64,000 nt of DNA, taken from NCBI GenBank assembly GCA_026873275.1, contig JANTUC010000004.1, positions 1,116,001 to 1,180,000 of the forward strand, in the 5' to 3' direction. The DNA comes from Pseudopithomyces maydicus (Eukaryota > Ascomycota > Dothideomycetes > Pleosporales > Didymosphaeriaceae). Below, piece by piece: positions 34,406 to 46,219 of the stretch. The translations under genes were made by a program, and so were the position numbers. Under the pieces are notes generated by a model. That model saw nothing but the letters and a program-made list of their open reading frames with translations, did no database searches and had not been told where the DNA came from. Numbering within the stretch: position 1 is the first letter of the stretch; each line of letters starts with the position of its first letter.

Positions 34406-35970
34406 TTACGCAGCGCTACCCTTGTTCCGTGATAGGAGTTCCTTGACACGCTGTCTTATTGATCGACGTTCGGTGATCTCGTAAAGTGGCTTGTGCTCTT
34501 CCTTGATATCGTGCTCGTCTTCGTAATCAACGTGCACGTAGGCTCGCTCCACATCGGCGAGACCTTCAAGTTTGCGTTGCAGGGTCTGGCTGACATCATG
34601 GGTGACCTTGAGCGGCATGTCCTCATCCATGACTATATCTACTTCGACATAGTAGTTCTGCCCAGCATGGTAGGCTCGGCACTGTCGCATGTCAATGGTT
34701 GTTCTATTTTGAGCCAAAATATCAAACACTTACAGTATCAACCTTCTTAATACGCGTGTCGTGAGTTACGACAAGGTAGATGAGCTTGGAAATATACTCG
34801 TTCGGAGCAGATTTGCCAACAAGGAGCCAGACATGCTCGAAGGCATTGGCTGCCCATGAGCAAAGAATCAAAAGACCGATGAGGATAGCACCGAGCGGAT
34901 CAAGGTACCATACGACACGGCTCCCGATGATTGACATGGTCAGACCAAAGGCGTTGACGATGATGTCGTTCCGGTGATCTACAAAGAAGACGTGCACGGC
35001 AGGGTATCGCCGGAGGAAGAAACAGTAGATACATAGCGAGCCTTTGCAGAAGACTTTGCGGGGTTAGCAAATTTTCAAATGAACCATAGGCTTGGTTCGA
35101 CTCACTTGCGACAGCCACAAAGATGATGGGGACGATGTGGAGCTGCTCGTGATCGGATGCACCGGCGCCTAGAGCACGTCCAGATTCAACCTTGGAATTG
35201 TTAGTGGGTTTTGGAATGTTACGTGCCAAGAGCATCTTACGATGAGTTGGATGGCCACTGTAGTCATGAGACAACAGAACATGATGATGCCGATAGTTTC
35301 GATACGTGTCCGACCGACAGGATACTTGTAGACACTTGGTCGGGCAGCCATACGTGAGGTGATGAGCATGACTACTGATGACACCAAGTCCATGAAAGCA
35401 TCTGCGGCGGTAGCAAACAAGGACAGGGATCCAGTGGAGATGGCAGCATAAAGCTGGATCACGAAAAGAAAGAAGTTGACAACGAAAGAAGCATTGACAG
35501 CGAATCTGACCTTGGGACCGTTCTCCAACGTGTCAAGGGCAGCTAAGCGTTCCTCGTCGCCACTCTCGAGGAACTGGTCGATCAGAGCATTCTGTCTCGT
35601 GTAAAACTTCTTCATCCGACGCTTGTTAGCCTGAGGATAGTCAAGTTCCATCTGTCTCTGGGTGACATTGGCACGCTTGTGCTGGGACAGGCCCAGCGGA
35701 TCGGCACCATTCAGCGTCGTGACTTGGGCGATCGGGTCCTTGGCCGGGGCACTGGCAGCGTTGGCAGCGAGATGCTGAATGGCATCGGGCTGCTCGTGAA
35801 CAGTGGCAGTGGAGTGTGTCGACATGGCACTCGGCTCAGGACCAGCCTCGAGTGGTGCCGATGTTTGGTTGACACCCTGCCCAGTTTGGGAAGAGGCTAA
35901 AGTTAGAGAGTCAGTGTAAACACTCGAGGCAATCAGAGACAGGAGGCTCACGACGAGAGCCGGAAGACAT
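34406..35970 (-). CDS. Mn-type cation diffusion facilitator (CDF) transporter
   Basis: Five exons: 35952-35970, 35241-35896, 35106-35190, 34734-35053, 34406-34681 (introns 50-55 bp), giving 451 residues. CDF proteins exchange divalent cations for protons into vacuole, Golgi or out of the cell. After a ~150-residue polar N-terminus the membrane domain begins at VRFAVNASFVVNFFLFVIQL. The metal site in TM2 reads ADAFMD (DxxxD) and that in TM5 reads VDHRND (DxxxD). Zinc CDFs have HxxxD at these places, while the manganese clade (plant MTP8-11 type) has DxxxD, so Mn2+ is the likely substrate. The C-terminal cytosolic domain is typical (RAYHAGQNYYVEVDIVMDED, VERAYVHVDYEDEH). Exon 1 is only 19 nt. 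The gene faces a ZIP transporter across 1.5 kb. Confidence 0.93.
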
Positions 35971-37474
35971 GTTTTCCGGGTGTGATGAGGTGGATCTGTT
36001 GTGTGGATGCCTGGAATGGGAGAGCGAGGGCAGCCCATATAGGGAGACTCGTAAGACTCGTATTAAACAGCAGCAGGCGGCGAAAAGTGCAGTGGAACTA
36101 GCCACCCGCTACAGAGCTTCTCTGCACGCCGAGATGCACTAGACGCAGGCAAGCATCCGCTGCATGGTGAATTGTGATGGCGCGGAGCGAGGGGCGGAAT
36201 GTCAAACTCGCCTAAGCCTTCTGGGCAACACTGTGAATGTTGGCTGGGGGTGAAACGGTCATGCTGGATCGGGCCGTGATGCCTCGAGCATGCAGAATTC
36301 AAGATGAGATGGAAGCTGCCTCAGGCACACACAATGGGCGGCACGGGTAGTCGGCATGTTTTGACGCTGTGCACATCTCTTGTCAACGTTGCAGGGCCGG
36401 GGGGCTGCTGTCTTCGAGAAGAGGTCGATCAACTGACTGATGGATGGGAAGCTGCAGGTGCCCAGGTGGAGCACAGTGCACATGACTCGAAGGGGAGGAG
36501 GTGAGACGACGACGGTGGCTCGCCACTACCTGCCGTGGGCGCGGTTGTTCTTTCCCTATCGTGCTGCTAGGGTGCCCCCTTCCCGCCAAGCTCGGGGCTC
36601 GCGCACGGCCCAGCAGCTTAAACGAGTAGGCTAGTGACGATCGCGGATGATCCCTTCCCCATAATGCAGGCCACCACCAAACGCCTCGTCCCAACCACCC
36701 ACAACTCCTCGTGCGCTTGGTGTTTCTAACTTCTCCCGCCAAGCCATCAAAAGTCCATGCCGAACCGGCTATTGCGGCGGAAACCGCAGTGCCGCCTGGG
36801 CGCTTCAGCGCAGTGGAAACATGCAGCCGCTCATTGGCTCTCCCGATTTGTGTGCCTGCATTCTCCCACTCCCACTGCAACAGGCATGCTCTCCTACTAC
36901 ACCAAGCGCATCAATCCAATGCTTGGACGTGCTTGGATGTTTCCGTGTGCCCACGTCCCCACAGCTTGCGCTTGGTGGTCGAGCCACACTGCTGTCGCTC
37001 CATCCAGCCCTTCCCAGTCGCCTAGTCGTCATCACAGTCTCAAGCCTCAGCGCAATGCTCGCGCCTTGGCTGATGGGATCTGGGGTTGCTTCTGTTGACA
37101 GTGGTACCTGGCACAGTTTGGCCTTCCGCCATCATGTATCAAGCCTCTTCTGCACGGTGTCACTAAGACATGGGCCACGTTATCGAAGCTTCACTGCCGT
37201 CGTGCTCCACTCAGATGTTCTAGGAAGCCTGCTGATCAGTCAGGAACGGCTAGTTTGCTACTGCGAACCAGAGCCTTAAAGCACAACGCATTGCCCAGCG
37301 CCGAGCCTCACGTTGCAACCGTGGGTCACCTCGTTCACTTCACTTCGTATCCTCTCTGGGAGAGACCTTTTTGTCGTCTTTTCTTTCTTTCTCCTGAGGC
37401 TGCTGGCAAGTCGGAAGGAAACTTTGTTGCACCTGTCCCTTGCTCTAGAAATTTAATTAGAAAAATCTTCCAAA
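35971..37474. other. Divergent promoter region, CDF and ZIP transporters
   Basis: 1.5 kb, C-rich in its middle on this strand, between two head-to-head metal transporter genes. Open frames of up to 165 codons overlap and look like composition artefacts. I did not find a perfect palindromic zinc-responsive element. A joint metal-responsive control region is possible but not shown. Confidence 0.4.
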
Positions 37475-38812
37475 ATGCCGGTAGACGCAATCCATATCGC
37501 TGCCGTCTGTAAGTTTTGTATTCAGCCATCTAGTCCGAGCAGCTACTGAGAATCTCAGTCATTGTCTTCGTTGCCAGTATTGGAGGAGCCGGCTTTCCGG
37601 TCGTAGCAAAGAAGGTCAAATGGATGAAGATCCCGCCAAGCGCTTTCTTCTTCTGTAAGCACTTCGGTACCGGTGTGCTTATAGCAACGGCTTTTGTCCA
37701 TGTGGGTTCTCTTAACTTCATGTAGTGGGTCATACTAATCTTCCAAGCTTTTACCAACGGCTTTTCAATCTCTAAATGACCCGTCTCTGCCGGCCGTCTT
37801 CACGGAGCAGTACCCTGCCATGCCTGGTGTAATCATGATGGGATCGCTCTTCGTCTTGTTTGTCATCGAGATGTGGCTGAACTCTAAAACCGGAGGTCAC
37901 AGTCACGGTGGCTCGACTGGTGAAGAGTTCGGTGGAGGCGGTCATGGTGGTCATGGCGGTCATGGTCATGGCGGCGTTCAAAATGCTTTCAACAATCCCA
38001 TCAGGCGTGTACAGAGCTACGACTCACAGACAACCATGGCCTACACAGCCGACAAGAAAGGTGGATGGGTTGAGAACACATACGCTGGTGACAACTTCCC
38101 ATTCGGAAAACAAGACGATCGCGAACTCGAAGTCAAGTCCGAAATGCCACCGTGGTTCATCGTCTTCTACGAACAATATGTCCGCCAACGTGATGAGATG
38201 ATGGGTATCATCAACCGCGCCATGCCCGCTCTCCCCAACTACAACCAGCCGCCCAACGACGTTGAGAAGCAACAATCGTACTTTGAGACGGACGTCGAAG
38301 AACAGGAGGTTGATCCCGCGGTACTTAAGAAGCTTTCTTCCCAGATCACCCTTATCGAAGGTGGCATTCTGTTCCACTCGGTTTTCGTCGGTATGACTGT
38401 CTCGCTCACTGCTGATGGTTTCATCATTCTTCTCGTTGCTATCGTCTTTCATCAAGCATTTGAAGGTCTCGGTCTCGGCTCTCGTATCGCTGCTGTTCCT
38501 TATCCCAAAGGCAGCTGGAAACCTTGGGCGCTTGTGGTCGCCTTTGGAACCACTGCTCCTTTCGGTCAGGCTCTTGGTCTTGCGGTCGGAAATGCTTTCG
38601 ATCCCGAGAGTCCGCTGGGTCTAATTCTCATTGGTGTGTTCAACGCCATCTCATCTGGTCTTTTGCTCTATGCTGCATTAGTCGATCTACTTGCAGAGGA
38701 TTTCCTTTCAGAAGAAGCACAGCACACCTTGACCGGCAGCGCCAAGAAGAAGGCTTTCATTTATGTTCTTATCGGCGCTGCCGGTATGTCCATCGTTGGC
38801 GCTTTCGCTTAA
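37475..38812 (+). CDS. ZIP-family zinc/divalent metal importer
   Basis: Exons 37475-37508, 37559-37701 and 37748-38812, giving 413 residues. ZIP proteins import Zn2+ (or Fe/Mn) across the plasma membrane or out of the vacuole. TM1-2 read IVFVASIGGAGFPVVAKK and KHFGTGVLIATAFVHLLP, typical of fungal Zrt proteins. A His/Gly-rich loop (GGHGGHGGHGHGG) lies between TM3 and TM4 after a further GGHSHGG. TM4 has EGGILFHSVFVGMTVS and TM5 the IVFHQAFEGLGLG motif with His294 and Glu298, the paired metal site. Three more membrane helices finish the protein. The ATG at 37475 follows CAAA and splicing keeps frame at both introns. Confidence 0.94.
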
Positions 38813-41206
38813 ACGCTGCAATTTTCTTATATCAACCCGCTCCGTGGGCGTTCAACCCAACGCATCACGATTCGCAATCATATCTCTCCAGCCCCTGGTG
38901 GTTTGGTATCATGTGTGCTTTCTCATACCCTATCTCTCATTTGTTGTGCAGGAGACACGGCAGCCTCCATTTAGCATTATTATGCGTTTAGATTGGGTAA
39001 GGCTAAATATGTGATCACGCATCTCATGTCGGCAGGAGTACTTGTATACTATGGAGGAGTCTACGGTTCTTGCGTACTTTTAACTGCTTTTCATTTATAC
39101 TCATGAAAGAAACGTCTAAAAAGGGGCAGCCATTCTTTCTTTAATGGTAGTGGGTTAATGCCATGTATTATCAGTTGCCTTTCAAACTCTCGCCCTGTAT
39201 CTAGAAATAGAGTCGATTTGCTTCACTGCATGAACTGCTTCGACTCGAACTTTGCCGAGAATTCTAAGTTGGAGCCACACTGCATATGTTCATTGCGATG
39301 AAGACCTCGGCAATTCGTCGTGGACAAGTATGCTCACTCGTGCAAGTGGTCATAGAATCCACCCTCATGAATTTGCAAGATCTTCTTCTTCTTCATTGCC
39401 TACAGGAGCTCGATCAAGTCTTTTGTGTGTTCCATAGTCAGTAATCCACCAGCCCCCCGTACATTGACTTATCGATCCCAAGGTTCGCTCTCCAGAAATT
39501 GTCGAGGAGAAGAACATGGCTTGAAAATCGATAAAAATTGTCAGAGGTTCGCTCTGGTGAGAGAAAAATGGCCAGAGGTTCCTTCTAGATTCAAAAGTTT
39601 GACCAGAGCTTCGCCATGGCTGCGGACGCAAAAACAAAAGTCGCGCTCCTTGTTGATATTTCTTTTCCCCAACAATCACACCTTTATATACCCGCATACT
39701 ACGGCGAGTAGGTTCATACGGAGTCTTGGGTAGTCTTGACATTTCCCCGCATGTTACAATGGATAGAGAGCATCCGAAAAGCCAAGTTTGAGATCATCAC
39801 ATTGGAAGGCCTCAAAATGCATAAGTGGTGAATGCGATATGGGCGGACACGAAAATGCCGAAAGGCTGCGTGCGCTGCGGCAGAGTCTGCATGAAGAGTG
39901 CAAGAGGGGTGGAGCAGCTTGGCTGCTAAGTCGTGTGGGAGGATTTGTAGACTGCAAAACAAAAATGGGCTTGGTGGAAAGGGTTCGAGGCATGTTTCGT
40001 ATGAGGCTCTCTTTTAGAGTAATGATTCAACAGATTGTGGCGTGAGAGGCCCGAAATAATTGTCATACTAAAGAATTTGAGGGGGCAGAATTACGTGTTA
40101 GTGGACCCTGTGATCGGGGTGCCGCGTGAAACTGGTCGGAGGTTTATTTGGCAACGTGGGACTGGTCGTGTTTGGGGGAAGCTTGGTACCGATGAGTCTA
40201 ACCGCCTTGGGAATGTCTGCCAAGATGGTTTATGATTCGTGTGGAAGCATCTGGGCCTGCTTTGATGCTTCAGCTATGCACCTTGGGCGCACCGTCTCTT
40301 CCTCCTTCACATTCTTCAAGAACCAAACGACATTTAATCTACGCTAAACGCATGTCTTTCCAGAGCACAAGATCTTTCTCCGTCTTTGCGTCACGAGGCC
40401 ACGATAACACTATTATAGCTCCAGACGATCTCCCGCTGGTTTGTTCCGCTCCGCACTCGCGTCCGCACTCGCAGCGAGCGCTCGTTTAGCTGCATACGGG
40501 TAGAGATGATTCCGCGTTGTTTATGAGCACGAGGCAGATTCGACATCGGTGAATCGCCAATGACGAAAAGACTGTAAACGAACAAACGCACCGGGAAGTT
40601 TCCATCGTTTGCAAACAACGTAGGATAGATGTACGGACAAGGGCAAGGGGTGCGGAGAGGCGCGGAGAGTTAGCTGGCTGTCCGTCCCACGCCACGACGT
40701 GGAAGCGCACATGCCTTTGGTTCTCGCGCAAGCCCTTTTTAGCAAGCCAGAAGATTGAAAAAAAAGACGCAGGCATGATAGCTCAGCCATCCACCATCTT
40801 GATGTAGGCTTCCAGATGACCCTGATGAGGCTTTGGGAGCTGGAGTGTCTGCAGGACCTCGGAACCTCGATATGAAGAGTCACGTGATCCAGTCCAGCAC
40901 GTGACCCACGAAGGCTGGAATCAACATTTCGTGGCATTGTCATCCCTCAACGATCCGGCAGTCAACCCTCGATGGAAATGGGTAGGTACTGTTGCTATCC
41001 ACCGTGGTGGCTATCGCACTGCAGCAGGCGCCTGCTGGGCGGATAGGAAAAGTTTTGCTGCGGCACAAGGCGGGGCGTCTTTGTCACTCCGCCGGCATTT
41101 CGCGGCTCAATGAGCAGCGTTACCCGCCAAAGTCCCGCCCGCTTCCGACCTTTTCAGGCGACTTCTTCCTGCGATATCCTTTTTGCTGTCATCCCACCGT
41201 CGCGTC
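38813..41206. other. 2.4-kb gene-poor interval
   Basis: Only short overlapping frames (the longest about 140 codons, on either strand, all without domains). It holds the ZIP terminator, an AT-rich middle and the promoter of the Zn2Cys6 gene, which contains two CACGTG boxes. No transposon or RNA gene recognised. Confidence 0.45.
40881..40903. promoter_or_regulatory. Pair of CACGTG E-boxes
   Basis: CACGTG occurs at 40881-40886 and 40898-40903, centre to centre 17 bp, about 305 bp upstream of the Zn2Cys6 gene ATG. CACGTGA is the core for bHLH proteins of the Cbf1/SREBP type in fungi. Function is inferred from the motif pair only. Confidence 0.4.
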
Positions 41207-43774
41207 ATGCAGCAGCCAGAGAACCACCCAACACCCCCGGGAGCGCCACTGGATAACCAAAATCCCAAGAAGCGGACCCACCCTGATGATTTCAAGCGCG
41301 CCTATAAGGCTTGCATCAATTGCCGACAGCGCAAGGCAAAATGCATCCTGGATGCTACTCCAGACGGTGAATTGAAACCGCCATGTCAGCGATGCAAGCG
41401 GGAGATGCGAGAATGCATTTTCCGTTCTGAGCGCTCGTGGGTGAAGAGACGGAAGCCTGGGGAGGTTCGGGATGCTGAACATGATCATGCTGGCAACAGT
41501 ACGAGCATGGCAGGTACCCATGGACCTCAACATGCGTCGAACCAGCGCACGTCGTCTATTTCTGTGCATTCCATGTCGCCCCATGACTCGGTCCACACTA
41601 GACGTTCTGATATCATGTCGCCTCCGGTCACTTTCCGTAGAGTATCTACCTCACAGCCGGATTTGGCCCATTCCGTAATGCGGACTGTTGTCTCGAGTGG
41701 CAGTGATGCCTTGAATTTACTCTTTGAAGCCGCTCATCATAGAGATGCCCTAGAAAACCAGGCACGTGTGGAGAGCCAAGCACAAGACACCCCGCAATCG
41801 GGCACGTCGTATGGGTTAGGTGCGATTTCCGAAATCTTTTTATCAAACATGTGGACCGGATTTTAAGACAAACATCTCGTTGTTTTGATCAATGCTGATT
41901 GTAATGTCTTACAGGGCACGATGGTCAACCATCCTCGCCATTCACGTTCAAAGCGCAGCCTGTGCAGATGTCTCAACCATCTCAAGAGACGCTCCGAGTG
42001 TGGACGACCTGTCGGTTCGTACAAATGGGCTGGTTCTCGGCCCACGAGGCTGTGACCTACGTGGATTTGTTCTTCAAAAACTGCTCGCCGTTATCACCGA
42101 TTCTCTCTGACTTCTATTCCCATCACGAGAATCATTGGTCATTGATAGCTTTGGATCCATTCTTATGTGTAACCATACTCATGATATCTTCGCGATATAA
42201 TGTACTGCCTGGTGTCGGCGGTGCCTCTAGAGGTTACTTTGTCCATGACCGGCTATGGGAGCAATGCCAACGCTTCATCATGAAAATCATGCTGGGCCAA
42301 GTCAAACTCTCCAAGGCGCAATCACGTACAATCGGTTCGATAGAAGCCCTATTGCTTCTGTCCGAATGGCATCCGCGAGCACTCCATTTCCCTACCGCCA
42401 GCGACGGCTGGGATTGCGAGCTCATGGTAGGAGCAAACAATACTACCCCAGAAGGCGTGCAGATCCTTGAAGGTGATACAACGTCCAGCCGCTGGTTGGA
42501 AGATGTAATTGAACCTGCCAAACGATCAGACAGAATGTCCTGGATGCTAATGGGCTGTGCGCTTTCGTTGGCCCAAGAGCTAGGATTGTTCGAAGACAAC
42601 AGCAATGTTGAGAGGGATCAAGTGTCGTATCCAAAGACTTCACCCGATGCACTCATTCAAAGAAGGATCCGGGCTCGGAAGCTGCTATACGTGTTCATCG
42701 AGCAGCTATCCTGGAGATTAGGCTGCACGTCCATGATTCCTCAAAGCCTTAATCACGCTCTGATGGAGAAGCTCCCAGTGAACTCGACCACCGGCGCTGT
42801 CGAAGAGTGGCAGGGTTTTATGAGTGCTTGGGTTGAGCTTACGAAGCTGGCACGGTCGGTTTCAGACACGATATATCCTTCTACGACTACTACACGTAAT
42901 TTGTTGCGCACAGGACGCTATATCGGACTGCTCGAACACTTCCAACCCTTACTTACGACCTGGCGAAAGAAATACCTGGACCCATGCAGTAAGAACTCTC
43001 TATCGCTTCTAGTATTGTCTGATTAACACAGCGGCAGAGTTGAAAGTCGGCCTCCATGACATGTTGTGTATCGAATACCAGTATGTCAGGATATACACGA
43101 ACTCCCTTGGTATGCAAGCTGTGGTCGAGCGCACTCTTGCCGAAACGGACCCCGACGGTCCCCAAGAGGAGATTTTGCCACTCAACCTAGAACCAAGAGA
43201 CTACGACTTCATCCAAGAAGTTGTGGACGGGAGCTGTCAGATTTTGCAGAAGGTCTGTCAGCTCTATGAATCAGGTGCGCTGCGGTACTCGCCGGTCCGC
43301 ATCTTTCTCCGTATCTCCGCATCCTCTATCTACCTAATCAAGGCTCTAAGTCTGGGGTCTCGCAACCAGAAGCTGCAGAGCTCCCTTGATACCCTGGACG
43401 CAGCTATACGCGCCATGCGATCCAGTACACTTGACGACATGCACCTCGCCTCCCGATATGCCACATTGCTCGATCTGCATGTCGCACGACTTCGTGAAAG
43501 CTTCGTGGTGTCTGCACGGCCGCCGCGCATCCCGTCACGGGGTACATCCCTCGAGAATAATACTACGTCGGGCATGGACTTCTTGAATAATCACAATGCA
43601 GGTGCATCGGGGATCGCTTCACTTGCCAACGATGTCAATGGTCTCATGCCGGATGATGATTGGTTGGCGCTACCATTCGATCCAGCGATGGCACCTTTCG
43701 GACTAGACTCAAATCCGAGCTTTCAGGGTTTTGATGATGGAACTTTAGACTTCATTTGGAATCTCCCAATGTAA
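41207..43774 (+). CDS. Zn2Cys6 transcription factor, possibly ARO80-like
   Basis: Exons 41207-41819, 41915-42988 and 43032-43774, giving 809 residues. The third exon could instead start at 43038. Residues 36-70 form the binuclear zinc cluster CX2CX6CX13CX2CX6C (KACINCRQRKAKC...PPCQRCKREMREC) followed by a basic patch WVKRRKP. The middle holds a fungal-specific factor domain (FFKNCSPLSPILSDFY, ALDPFLCVTILMISSRYN, IEALLLLSEWHPRA, WMLMGCALSLAQELGLFED). The C-terminus is acidic and aromatic (DDDWLALPFDP, DDGTLDFIWNLPM), like an activation domain. The zinc-cluster wording resembles activators of aromatic amino-acid catabolism, and the gene lies tail-to-tail with HPPD, so control of tyrosine breakdown is plausible but inferred. 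The first intron has a weak donor (GTGCGA). Confidence 0.88.
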
Positions 43775-44085
43775 GAATGTAGAAGGCTGTTTGTTTTTAC
43801 TTCGGTGACGGGCTTGTATCAAGATTGGTTTAGATTTACGACTGCCATGTATCACGATGCAACGGCCCCGAGCATAGACCATACACACCTTAATGGGCTT
43901 GATTATTAGAGTCGGTCAAATTCAAAAGTCGTTTTATGTTCTCAGCAACGCTGCAAAAGCAGATATGAGATTGGACAAATAGATTCAAATGCAAATGCTA
44001 CCATGCTTGCAATGCCAGCCTTAACGCCCCAGGTATATAACTGATCGACGTACCCTCATCACTCTCCGTCATAGCACAAAGCGCC
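43775..44085. terminator. Shared convergent 3' region, regulator and HPPD
   Basis: 311 bp between the stop codons of two convergent genes. It must hold both polyadenylation regions; no clear sequence signal can be singled out. Confidence 0.35.
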
Positions 44086-45361
44086 TTATACCAGGTTTCC
44101 TCGCAGCTCCTGCTCCCGCTCGATTGCCTCGAACAGGCTCTTGAAATTACCCGCACCGAAGCCATCGAAGTTATTCCGCTGAATAATCTCGATGAATACA
44201 GTCGGCCGGTCCATGAGATGCTTGGTGAACAACTGCAACAGGTAACCTCCCTCGTCGAAGTCAATCAGAATATCCAAGCTCTGCAGCACGTCAAAGTCCT
44301 CCTCCAGCTTCAGCCCTGCCTTCTTCAATCGCAGTCGCATCGCCGTGTAGTACGTCTCGGGCACCTTGATGAATTCCACGCCTCGCGCCTTCAGGTTAGT
44401 AATGTCCCTAACGATGTTGTCGGTGCGAAGCGCAATGTGCTGGACGCCTGGGCCACCGTAGAAGTCCACGTACTCCTCGATCTGGGACTGTTTCTTTCCG
44501 TGCGCGGGCTCATTGATGGGCATCTTGACGACATCGTTGGGCGAGGACATGACGATGGACTTGAGTGCGGAGAACTCTGTGCAGATGTCTTTGTCATCGA
44601 CGGACCAGAAACGGTGGAAGCCCAGGACGCGTTCGTAGTAGGAGCAAATGTCTTCCATCTCGTCCCAGTCTTGGTTGCCGACGCAGTGGTCGATGTTGGA
44701 GAGAAGGACAGGAGGAAGGAATTTAGAGAGGGAGTCCGAGGTTGAAGGGGCGGGGGCATAGCCGGGGAGGAAAATTCCAGAGTATGATGACTTCTCGATG
44801 AGTGTGTGGGTTGTGTCGCCGTATGTCTTGATGGTGGCGACGCGCACGCTGCCGTTGGTGTCCTTCAGGGTTTGGGGTGCGGAGACGGACTCGGCGCCTG
44901 CGTTGATGGCAGAAGAGTAGATAGCATCAAGGTTGTCGACTTCAAAGGCGACGTCTAGGACAGATCAGTATTGATGTGGTGGGGATACGACTGATCTTTG
45001 GGCATTGTCACTAACCTTTAACGGCATCACCATGTCGCTCTTGATGCTCATGAATCTCATGGAGCAACTTGGCCTCCTCGTCGTTGAGCTTCGAGCTCTG
45101 CTTCAAACCACGGAGTGGTGATGTGAGGACGAAGGTAACGTCTCCATTACGCACGACATGGGAAGCAATAGCTCGCGAGCCTGTCTCGAGTCCGCGGTAT
45201 GCAACTCGCTCGAAGCCCATACGCGTTACATAGAACGAAGCGGCTTGCTTTGCGTTACCAACGTACCAGTGTACGTGATGGTACCCGCGGTATGCTGAAA
45301 TATCAGATGATGGCTCTGAGGGGCTGGGAGACCCAGGAGGTGAGATTCTTCCGGGTGCCAT
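44086..45361 (-). CDS. hpdA: 4-hydroxyphenylpyruvate dioxygenase (HPPD)
   Basis: Converts 4-hydroxyphenylpyruvate to homogentisate with Fe(II) and O2, the second step of tyrosine catabolism and the branch to pyomelanin. Exons 45016-45361 and 44086-44954 with a 61-bp phase-1 intron, giving 404 residues. The N-terminal vicinal-oxygen-chelate half starts YRGYHHVHWYVGNAKQAASF. The catalytic half carries the iron ligands His205 (NIDHCVGNQDWDEM), His288 (GPGVQHIALRTDNI) and Glu371 (VFIEIIQRNNFDGFGAGNF). Their spacing is the same as in human HPD (His183, His266, Glu349, from memory). The C-terminal helix FKSLFEAIEREQELRGNLV gates the site. Its promoter is shared head-to-head with a TTC36-like gene; its 3' end meets a Zn2Cys6 regulator. 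Confidence 0.97.
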
Positions 45362-46219
45362 GTTTATGAAGTCTCAGTTCTAGAAATTATCGACAATAAT
45401 AGTACGGAATCAATCTAGTCTTGAGTCTAAGGGTGGAAGGTTGATGAGCGATGGGTGGTGTGAAGTATGTAGCTACGGAGGTCTGACCGAGCCTTTAAGT
45501 TTTCCACAGTACCCGCACCCTCGATAAACCGTGCTTCAACTGAAGCCGTGCTTAACGTCACTATGCTGACCTTCCACTTGTGCCGAGCTGTGCTCCTGAG
45601 AAGGCCGTTATCCTATTGTCCGCTAGCTCCGCGCATAGCCGCTCGCCAAAGCCGAAAAACTGGAGAATAGTAAATTATGTGGAGTAGATGCCCATATACA
45701 TCAAACATGAAAACCAGAAGTCCGGAATGTTTGAACAATTTATGCGATAAGATATTTATGCTGGCCATGGTGCCTTGCGCGCTCACACATGCCCATGTGT
45801 GCAGGCGTGTTTGCACATTCGGCTGTTGCAGGAATAGCTCCCCGCTGCTAAGCTAGCAGTCACAGAGAATAGGCAACCAATAATTGCTTTTATTGCCGAA
45901 AATGGCATCACGAACCCCTATAAGATCTTGAACACCTGCTGTTATCTAAATTTTGAAAATATGAAAACAGTATGCTTGTGGGTTCCGATGTGAATGCGGA
46001 AAGATCTAATCCCATTTCATGTTAGCGCTGCGGCTTATACACTGTAGCCAGAACAGCCGCCGCGAGCCGGAAGCCGATTGCACGATAGTGAAAGTCAACC
46101 TGTGCTCAACGGTCTTGGTACTTGCGTCTGACCCCGGCACCTGACATAGACAAACGATTCTACATATTGACCTCCCGATATCTGCGATCAGCACTCGACA
46201 TCACTCTGCAATATCGAAA
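45362..46219. promoter_or_regulatory. Divergent promoter region, HPPD and TTC36-like gene
   Basis: 858 bp between two start codons. It contains a CCAAT box at 45877-45881 and the CCGTGCTT direct repeat at 45529-45553. No credible gene lies within it. Confidence 0.55.
45529..45553. promoter_or_regulatory. CCGTGCTT direct repeat, candidate Zn2Cys6 site
   Basis: CCGTGCTT occurs at 45529-45536 and again at 45546-45553 in the same orientation, separated by 9 bp that form part of a CTTCA/TGAAG inverted repeat. It lies about 170-190 bp upstream of the HPPD ATG. Zn2Cys6 dimers bind paired CCG triplets, and yeast Aro80 uses directly repeated CCG, so this is a reasonable candidate site. Not proven. 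Confidence 0.4.

Noticed and set aside
44218..44745. 175-codon plus-strand frame
   Set aside because: Lies antisense to the HPPD catalytic exon, whose iron ligands fix the true strand.
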